This document shows positions 58,360-64,000 of a DNA stretch of 64,000 nucleotides, in pieces. Position 1 is the first letter of the stretch; every line of letters begins with the position of its first letter. The position numbers and the translations under genes are program-made. Under the pieces are notes generated by a model. It was given only the letters and a program-made list of their open reading frames with translations. It made no database searches and was not told the DNA's origin. This DNA is from Streptomyces sp. NBC_00820 (GTDB taxonomy: Bacteria > Actinomycetota > Actinomycetes > Streptomycetales > Streptomycetaceae): assembly GCF_036347055.1 (NCBI RefSeq), contig NZ_CP108882.1, forward strand, positions 5,746,501 through 5,810,500, given 5' to 3'.

Positions 58360-58905
58360 GTGGTCCATGCTGCTCTCACCGAACCGGATCGACTGTGGTC
58401 GGCGCAGGAGGTCCTGTTGCGTCCCAGCCCGGTGCCGGCGGCGGCCGGGGTCTACGGATGGCACTTCGAGAAGGCTCCTTGTCCAGACCTCGATGCCGGG
58501 CGCCTGCTCTACGTCGGTATAGCCCCGCGACACATGGCGAACCGGACCAGCACGCAGAATCTGCGCAAGCGCGTGAGGTATCACTACCGGGGCAATGCGG
58601 CCGGATCGACACTCCGCCTCACGCTCGGTTGCCTGCTCGGGTTCGAGTTGCGCCGCGTGGGCAGCGGGAAGCGCATGACCTTCGGCAAGGCCGGGGAAGC
58701 AGACCTCAGCCAGTGGATGGCCGAGAATGCCCGAGTGTGCTGGATCGAGCGTGACGAACCGTGGACCATGGAGTCGGAGCTCATCTCTCAACTCGACCTG
58801 CCTTTGAACCTCGACCAGAACCGCCGCAACCCGTTCCACGGACGACTCACGGCAGTCAGATCCCAAGCCCGGCAGCGGGCAAGGGAGTTGCCTGTCAGTG
58901 CATAG
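58360..58905 (+). CDS. GIY-YIG family nuclease-like protein
   Basis: 181 residues, GTG start with GGAGG five bases upstream. GVYGWHF (30-36) and LLYVGIAPR (49-57) match the paired GIY and YIG strands; QNLRKRVRYHYRG supplies the catalytic Arg region and WTMESELISQL the family Glu. Stand-alone GIY-YIG proteins of this size occur in actinobacterial accessory regions; roles proposed include repair and mobile-element nucleases, none certain here. It lies 266 bases after the insertion sequence. Confidence 0.75.
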   Translation: MVHAALTEPDRLWSAQEVLLRPSPVPAAAGVYGWHFEKAPCPDLDAGRLLYVGIAPRHMANRTSTQNLRKRVRYHYRGNAAGSTLRLTLGCLLGFELRRVGSGKRMTFGKAGEADLSQWMAENARVCWIERDEPWTMESELISQLDLPLNLDQNRRNPFHGRLTAVRSQARQRARELPVSA

Positions 58906-59070
58906 CCTGGTGGGCTGACATCACCAGCTGACATCAACGGCGGCGAACGGTGGTACACCGAGGCGACCAGTGCCGGATCGGCGAGCGCCCATTAGGCGCC
59001 GTTTGCGCACGCCGCACCGCGTTGCGATCGAACTTCCAAAGCGGATGTCACCGAATGTTCCAGCTGTAGA

Positions 59071-59655
59071 TCAGTCCCCATAATCGAGATCGCTGCCACC
59101 GCTGGCCTTGATCAGCCAGGACAGCGAACCGCTACCGAACGGCCAGCCGGTGGTGGCCACCTCAACCCAGCCGTTGCCTGGCTCATCGGACCCCGCGTCC
59201 CACCACCACCAGCTGCGATCGTGGCCCATGCCGTCCTCGGTCGGGTCGAAGTAGTAGAGCCAGTCCGACAGCGCCCAAGGCCCTTGGCTGAAGGCTGACT
59301 TCTGCTCGGGCGTCATCGCCTGCCACTCCTGCAGCCAGGCCTGGGCATCGAATGAAGGGTCGGGCTCCGACTCAGGCGCGCACCGCTGCACGAACCCCGC
59401 CGGCAGCAGCTCCGGCCATCGCTCGAACGCTGGCCAGTCACTCGTCCGCTGGACCACGCATGCCAGTGCAGTACGGGCATGCGCGATGACCTGCGCCGGA
59501 TTCTCGGCGGTGAACCGGACCCGCACGAGAAACGGCCGCTGTCGACTGTCATCGGCCCCGGGGCCGGACTGGAGACGCCGCAGCTCGTCCCTGATGATCT
59601 CCACGGCGAGAAGTGTCCACTGCCACCGGCTTTGCCACACGCCAAGGCGAACCAA
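59071..59655 (-). CDS. Conserved protein of unknown function
   Basis: 194 residues from TTG 59655 (GGAGGCC just before it); upstream codons are open but contain no ATG or GTG, so the start is uncertain. Acidic, tryptophan-rich protein (DWLYYFDP, SWWWWDAGSDEPGNGWVEV, GSGSLSWLIKASGG), without membrane or catalytic motif. The C-terminal GWPFGSGSLSWL is the kind of block seen in streptomycete hypothetical proteins of toxin-immunity or phage-related clusters, but I cannot name a family. No partner gene on the same strand. Confidence 0.6.
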   Translation of the reverse strand: MVRLGVWQSRWQWTLLAVEIIRDELRRLQSGPGADDSRQRPFLVRVRFTAENPAQVIAHARTALACVVQRTSDWPAFERWPELLPAGFVQRCAPESEPDPSFDAQAWLQEWQAMTPEQKSAFSQGPWALSDWLYYFDPTEDGMGHDRSWWWWDAGSDEPGNGWVEVATTGWPFGSGSLSWLIKASGGSDLDYGD

Positions 59656-59814
59656 GGCCTCCAGGTCTCCATCTATGGCTGACCGTGCTGACTGACTACT
59701 GCCTTGTGAGCAGCAACGCCTTCTGTCCCGTGTGGCCGGATCGCTCCCTTGTGGGCACTTCGTGTACGTGTCAAACAGTTGAGAGGCGGGGCGACCGGGG
59801 GAGGAGGGCGCTGG

Positions 59815-60441
59815 ATGTCTGCGTCAGGTGAGGATCGGATTATGCCGTCGGATTGGGCGGTAGAGCGGTTCGGGGAGCGTGCCGGTGGGCTCGCTGCCGC
59901 GGTTCCGGTGCAACTGGCCAGGGCGCACGCGCGAGCTCACGCGGTGCATCTCACGGCCCGGTTGAAGAAGCGCAGCCCATACGGCGCCACCCTGGCGGAG
60001 GCGGTGCGGGAGAACCTGGCGGACACGGCGCGGGAGCTGGAGGAAGCCGTGCGGGATGTGCGTGGGTACGAGTACGCCGTCATCAACGACCACGCGCTGT
60101 TCCCCTTCAAGTACGCCGACCGTCCGAAGCCTCTTGATCGTGCCCGGCTGGCTTCAAACGCTTCCCCTACGCGCCGCCGGATGCTCCTGGGGCACGGACC
60201 GCAGCCTCAGGAAGGGCTGTTCGCTCTCGGTGACGACATGACGACGGAGGAGTACGAGGAGCTGCACGAGACGTTCGAGGCGCTCGGAGCCTCCGCCAAG
60301 CTCGTCTGTCTGTTCTTTACGGCCGACCCGGAGAACGGCATCCATGCCATCCACTGGGGGGACGCCCATCTCGAACCGGACCGCACCTTCACCTGGCTCT
60401 ACAGCGAACAGCTCCGGGTCGCTCCCCAGCCGCTCGAGTGA
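59815..60441 (+). CDS. Conserved protein of unknown function
   Basis: 208 residues, ATG 59815 with GGGGGAGGAGGGCG upstream. Helical N-terminal half (ARAHARAHAVHLTARLKKR; EAVRENLADTARELEEAVRDV), a GYEYAVINDHALFPFKYAD strand-rich centre and a C-terminal beta portion (KLVCLFFTADPENGIHAIHWGDAHL). Soluble; no recognised domain. Monocistronic, followed by rlmN after 171 bases. Composition is close to core genes. Confidence 0.65.
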   Translation: MSASGEDRIMPSDWAVERFGERAGGLAAAVPVQLARAHARAHAVHLTARLKKRSPYGATLAEAVRENLADTARELEEAVRDVRGYEYAVINDHALFPFKYADRPKPLDRARLASNASPTRRRMLLGHGPQPQEGLFALGDDMTTEEYEELHETFEALGASAKLVCLFFTADPENGIHAIHWGDAHLEPDRTFTWLYSEQLRVAPQPLE

Positions 60442-60612
60442 CGGCCCTGAGCGGACGCGATCTGGGTCACGTCGGCGACGAGCGGGCAGTCTCATGGGCC
60501 GTCCCTGGGCCGTGCGAGGCCAACCAAAGCTGACAGACGGCACCCACGGGTGACCACCCCCACCCCGCTCTAGCCTGGGCCGGTCGAGTTGATCTGCGAC
60601 ACTGGAAGGGAT

Positions 60613-61719
60613 ATGCCTAAGCCCGGAGAACTCACTTTCGTCGCCCCGCGCGGAGCCAAGAAGCCGCCGCGGCACCTTGCCGACCTCACGCCCGCCGAGC
60701 GCAAGAACGCGGTGGCCGAGATCGGCGAGAAGCCGTTCCGTGCCAAGCAGCTCTCGCAGCACTACTTCGCGCGCTACGCGCACGACCCCGAGCAGTGGAC
60801 CGACATCCCGGCCGGCTCGCGTGACAAGCTGCGCGAGGCGCTGTTCCCGGAGCTGATGTCGGTCGTGCGGCACCTGTCCACCGACCAGGGAGACACCCGC
60901 AAGACCCTGTGGCGGCTGTTCGACGGCACGCTCGTCGAGTCGGTCCTGATGCGGTACCCGGACCGGGTCACCATGTGCATCAGCTCGCAGGCCGGATGCG
61001 GCATGAACTGCCCGTTCTGCGCGACCGGGCAGGCGGGGCTGGACCGTAACCTGTCGACCGCCGAGATCGTCCACCAGATCGTGGACGGCATGCGGGCGCT
61101 GCGGGACGGGGAGGTGCCGGGCGGACCGGCGCGGCTGTCCAACATCGTCTTCATGGGGATGGGCGAGCCCCTCGCGAACTACAACCGGGTCACGGGTGCC
61201 ATCCGCGCGCTGACCGACACCGCCCCGGACGGCCTCGGGCTCTCGCAGCGCGGTATCACCGTGTCGACGGTCGGCCTCGTGCCCGCCATCCACCGGTTCG
61301 CCGACGAGGGCTTCAAGTGCCGCCTGGCGATCTCCCTGCACGCCCCCGACGACGAGCTGCGCGACACCCTCGTCCCCGTGAACACGCGGTGGAAGGTGCG
61401 CGAGGTGCTGGACGCCGGGTTCGAGTACACGGAGAGGTCCGGGCGCCGGCTCTCCATCGAGTACGCGCTCATCCGGGACATCAACGACCAGGCCTGGCGC
61501 GGCGACCGGCTCGGCCGGCTGCTCCGGGGCAAGTCCGTGCACGTCAACCTCATCCCGCTGAACCCGACGCCGGGCTCCAAGTGGACGGCCTCGCGGCCCG
61601 AGGACGAGAAGGCGTTCGTGGAGGCCATCGCCGCCCACGGCGTGCCGGTCACCGTCCGGGACACCCGCGGCCAGGAGATCGACGGGGCCTGTGGTCAGCT
61701 CGCGGCCACCGAGCGGTAA
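60613..61719 (+). CDS. rlmN: Dual-specificity 23S rRNA/tRNA methyltransferase RlmN
   Basis: 368 residues. Radical-SAM enzyme making m2A2503 in 23S rRNA and m2A37 in some tRNAs. The iron-sulfur cysteines are C129, C133 and C136 (CGMNCPFC); C122 seven residues before the cluster and C360 near the end (DGACGQL) fit the two extra cysteines used in the methyl-transfer cycle. [14 protein letters not shown] and [15 protein letters not shown] are family blocks. ATG 60613 has GGAAGGG upstream. End of the core segment before the thiamine locus. Confidence 0.95.
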   Translation: MPKPGELTFVAPRGAKKPPRHLADLTPAERKNAVAEIGEKPFRAKQLSQHYFARYAHDPEQWTDIPAGSRDKLREALFPELMSVVRHLSTDQGDTRKTLWRLFDGTLVESVLMRYPDRVTMCISSQAGCGMNCPFCATGQAGLDRNLSTAEIVHQIVDGMRALRDGEVPGGPARLSNIVFMGMGEPLANYNRVTGAIRALTDTAPDGLGLSQRGITVSTVGLVPAIHRFADEGFKCRLAISLHAPDDELRDTLVPVNTRWKVREVLDAGFEYTERSGRRLSIEYALIRDINDQAWRGDRLGRLLRGKSVHVNLIPLNPTPGSKWTASRPEDEKAFVEAIAAHGVPVTVRDTRGQEIDGACGQLAATER

Positions 61720-61752
61720 CCTGTCCACCGTCACTCATATCTTCATATTCCG

Positions 61753-61842
61753 ACAGGGGAGCGCCACAGCGCTGAGAGTGCGGCATTCGGGCCGCAGACC
61801 CTCTGAACCTCGCCCAGGTCATTCTGGGTAGGAAGTTCGGTC
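61753..61842 (+). promoter_or_regulatory. TPP riboswitch (THI element)
   Basis: ACAGGGGAGCGCC opens the element, GCTGAGAGTGC (the conserved CUGAGA) lies at 61771-61781, ACCCTCTGAACCT at 61799-61810 and GGGTAGGAAGTTCGG at 61826-61840. These are the invariant blocks of the thiamine pyrophosphate aptamer in order. It sits before the thiamine ABC transporter operon and is followed by a hairpin that can serve as expression platform. Confidence 0.95.
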
Positions 61843-61859
61843 ATCACTCGAGCTGTTGT

Positions 61860-61886
61860 GCCCTGCCCGGGGTTCCCGGGCAGGGC
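61860..61886 (+). terminator. Riboswitch expression-platform hairpin
   Basis: GCCCTGCCCGGG (61860-61871), loop GTT, CCCGGGCAGGGC (61875-61886): 12 perfect pairs, then CGCGTTCTTCC. It lies between the TPP aptamer and the AGGAGG (61910-61915) of the first gene, so TPP binding most likely favours premature termination here. Confidence 0.75.
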
Positions 61887-61921
61887 CGCGTTCTTCCTGG
61901 CCAACCCCAGGAGGACATCCA

Positions 61922-62998
61922 GTGCAGAACAAGACCCTCGTGGCCGTGGCGGCAGGGCTCGGCCTCGTCGCGCTGTCCGCGTGCGGAACGACGGACGGCA
62001 AGGACTCGGGAGCGGCCTCCAAGACCGTGACTGTCGTCAGCCACGACTCGTGGGCCGTGTCGAAGAACGTCATCAAGGACTTCGAGAAGAGTTCCGGCTA
62101 CAAGGTCCGCGTCCTGAAGGACGGCGACGCCGGACAGGCCGTCAACAAGGCGATCCTGACCAAGGACCACCCGCAGGGCGACGTCCTCTTCGGCGTCGAC
62201 AACACCCTGCTCTCCCGCGCCCTCGACAACGGCCTCTTCCAGCCGTACGAGGCCAAGGGACTCGGCCAGGTCGACCCCGCCCACCAGCTCGACGCGGACA
62301 AGCACCGCGTCACACCCGTCGACTACGGCGACATCTGCGTCAACTACGACAAGGCGTACTTCAGCGCGCACAAGCTGACCCCGCCGCAGACCTTCGCCGA
62401 CCTCGCCAAGCCCGCGTACAAGAACCTCCTCGTCACCGAGAACGCCGCCACCTCCTCGCCCGGCCTCGGCTTCCTGCTCGGCAGCGCCGCCCGGTTCGGT
62501 GACACGGGCTGGCAGGGCTACTGGAAGAAGCTCGAAGCCAACGGCGTGAAGGTCGTCGACGGCTGGGAGCAGGCCTACTACCAGGAGTTCTCCGGCTCGT
62601 CCGAGGGGAAGAAGGCCGGCGGCGACCGGCCGCTCGTGGTGTCGTACGCCTCCTCCCCGCCCGCCGAGGTCATCTACGCCACCAAGCGGCCCAGCACCGC
62701 CCCGACCGGCGTGTCGAACGGCACCTGCTTCCGGCAGACCGAGTTCGCCGGCCTGCTGGACAACGCGCGGAACACCAAGGGCGGCAAGGCGTTCATCGAC
62801 TTCCTGCTGACCAGGGAGTTCCAGCAGGACATGCCGCTGAACATGTTCGTGTACCCGGTGGTGAAGGGCGCGAAGGTGCCGGCCGAGTTCACCGAGTACG
62901 GGCCGGCCGCCGAGAAGCCTGCGACCATGGCCCCCGCCGAGATCGCCGCCAACCGCGACCAGTGGGTCAAGGCGTGGACGTCGCTCGTACTGAAGTAG
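61922..62998 (+). CDS. thiB: Thiamine ABC transporter substrate-binding lipoprotein
   Basis: 358 residues, GTG start seven bases after AGGAGG. The lipoprotein signal ends at LSACG (Cys21). The mature protein begins VTVVSHDSWAVSKNVIKDFEKSSGYKVRVLKDGDAGQAVNKAIL, a ThiB-type opening, and contains DVLFGVDNTLLSRAL, PVDYGDICVNYDK and a WEQAYYQEFSG ligand-site region. Control by a TPP riboswitch supports thiamine as ligand. The end overlaps the permease gene. Confidence 0.92.
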   Translation: MQNKTLVAVAAGLGLVALSACGTTDGKDSGAASKTVTVVSHDSWAVSKNVIKDFEKSSGYKVRVLKDGDAGQAVNKAILTKDHPQGDVLFGVDNTLLSRALDNGLFQPYEAKGLGQVDPAHQLDADKHRVTPVDYGDICVNYDKAYFSAHKLTPPQTFADLAKPAYKNLLVTENAATSSPGLGFLLGSAARFGDTGWQGYWKKLEANGVKVVDGWEQAYYQEFSGSSEGKKAGGDRPLVVSYASSPPAEVIYATKRPSTAPTGVSNGTCFRQTEFAGLLDNARNTKGGKAFIDFLLTREFQQDMPLNMFVYPVVKGAKVPAEFTEYGPAAEKPATMAPAEIAANRDQWVKAWTSLVLK

Positions 62999-64000
62999 CC
63001 CCCCGAGGGAGGGGTACGCGCGGGAGCGCGGCTCGGCTCGGGCTCATGGCCCTGCCCGCCGCGTTCTTCGCGGTGTTCTTCGCCTGGCCAGTGGCCGCGA
63101 TCGTGACACGCGGACTGAGGACGGACGGCGCCTGGCGGTTCGGGCGGATCGCGGACGTCGTCACCCAGCCCGGCATCCGGCACGTGCTGTGGTTCACCAC
63201 CTGGCAGGCCCTCGCCTCCACCGCGCTCACCCTGCTGCTCGCGCTGCCCGCCGCCTACGTCTTCGCCCGGCTCGACTTCCCCGGCAAACGCATCCTGCGG
63301 GCCGTGGTCACCGTCCCGTTCGTGCTGCCCACCGTCGTCGTCGGCAGCGCCTTCCTGGCCCTGGTCGGGCGCGGCGGGCTGCTGGACGAGCTGTGGGGCG
63401 TACGACTGGACACCACGGTGTGGGCGATCCTCGCGGCGCACGTCTTCTTCAACTACGCCGTCGTCGTGCGCACGGTCGGCGGCCTCTGGGCCCAGCTCGA
63501 CCCGCGCCAGGAACAGGCCGCCCGGATGCTCGGCGCCTCCGCGGCGCGGGCGTGGCGGAAGATCACCCTGCCCGCGCTCGTCCCGGCGGTGGCCGCCGCG
63601 GCGCTGATGGTGTTCCTGTTCACCTTCACCTCCTTCGGCGTGGTGCAGATCCTCGGCGGCCCCACCTTCTCCACCCTCGAAGTGGAGATCTACCGTGAGA
63701 CCTCCGAGGTCTTCGACCTCGCCACGGCCGCCGTCCTCACCCTCGTGCAGTTCGCCGCGGTCGGCGCGATCCTCGCCGTGCACGCCTGGACGGTACGACG
63801 GCGCGAGACCGCCCTGCGCCTGGTGGACGCCTCCGGCACCGCCCGCCGGCCGCGCGGCGCCGGGCAGTGGACGCTGCTCGCCGGGGTCCTCCTCACCGTC
63901 GCCCTGCTGCTGGTGCTGCCCCTCGCGGTGCTCGTCCGGCGCTCCCTGGACGCACCGGGTCTCGGCTACTACCGGGCGCTGACCGAGACCGACGGCGGCA
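62974..64000 (+). CDS. thiP: Thiamine ABC transporter permease (3' end outside window)
   Basis: ThiP-type permease, probably the fused two-domain form: the first six-helix domain is complete and includes the EAA loop EQAARMLGASAARAWRKITLPALVPAVAAAALMVFLF (about 185-220), and a second set of helices starts at WTLLAGVLLTVALLLVLPLAVLV as the window ends. GTG 62974 overlaps thiB by 25 bases and gives MDVARTEVAPRG; ATG 63046 is the next possible start. Expected to be followed by the ATPase gene outside the window. Confidence 0.88.
   Translation, partial: MDVARTEVAPRGRGTRGSAARLGLMALPAAFFAVFFAWPVAAIVTRGLRTDGAWRFGRIADVVTQPGIRHVLWFTTWQALASTALTLLLALPAAYVFARLDFPGKRILRAVVTVPFVLPTVVVGSAFLALVGRGGLLDELWGVRLDTTVWAILAAHVFFNYAVVVRTVGGLWAQLDPRQEQAARMLGASAARAWRKITLPALVPAVAAAALMVFLFTFTSFGVVQILGGPTFSTLEVEIYRETSEVFDLATAAVLTLVQFAAVGAILAVHAWTVRRRETALRLVDASGTARRPRGAGQWTLLAGVLLTVALLLVLPLAVLVRRSLDAPGLGYYRALTETDGG

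Overview
The window is a high-GC (about 72%) chromosomal segment of a Streptomyces species. The evidence is the heavy third-position GC bias, frequent GTG starts, the sporulation sigma factor gene whiG, the developmental repressor gene nsdA, the four-gene signal-peptidase cluster sipWXYZ and the gene order. From memory, that order follows the core region of Streptomyces coelicolor running from recG to rlmN. I could run no database search, so all family assignments rest on motifs and recalled family knowledge.

Layout. (1) 1-8.5 kb: an HSP90-like chaperone (cut by the window edge), recG, rsmD-coaD (overlapping), a coiled-coil protein with low-complexity tail, then the YceD/DUF177-rpmF-rnc operon. 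(2) 8.6-13.1 kb: mutM, a divergent HxlR regulator/flavodoxin pair with a perfect operator-like palindrome, a membrane-anchored CAP-domain protein with decapeptide repeats, acyP and a small coiled-coil protein. (3) 13.4-25.3 kb: smc, a MITE-like inverted-repeat element, the glucose permease glcP, an NCS1 permease, ftsY, a small primase-polymerase-like protein and nsdA. (4) 25.5-33.6 kb: the nitrogen operon amtB-glnK-glnD behind a GlnR box, then ffh and an FtsH-type protease. (5) 35.8-47.7 kb: rpsP-KH-rimM-trmD-rplS, sipWXYZ, a Nudix hydrolase, DUF2469, yraN-yifB-dprA and whiG. (6) 47.7-54.1 kb: a TetR regulator, an M23 peptidase and the translation/growth cluster rpsB-tsf-pyrH-frr-cdsA. (7) 54.4-60.5 kb: a variable segment with a broken XRE regulator, a 150-bp inverted repeat, an intact ISAzo13-like insertion sequence with TTA target duplication, a GIY-YIG protein and unassigned genes. 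(8) 60.6-64 kb: rlmN, then a TPP riboswitch controlling a thiamine ABC transporter that runs off the window.

Functional theme: this is a core growth locus linking ribosome synthesis and modification (S2, S16, L19, L32, EF-Ts, RRF, RimM, TrmD, RsmD, RlmN), protein export (Ffh, FtsY, four signal peptidases), chromosome handling (Smc, RecG, MutM, DprA), nitrogen sensing and development. The accessory signals of most interest are the MITE-like element after smc, whose stem mismatches become G-U pairs in one transcript direction; the 150-bp inverted repeat with protein-like arms; the long sipX/sipY reading-frame overlap; and several perfect operator-like palindromes. I found no CRISPR array, rRNA, tRNA or clear novel multi-gene defence system.
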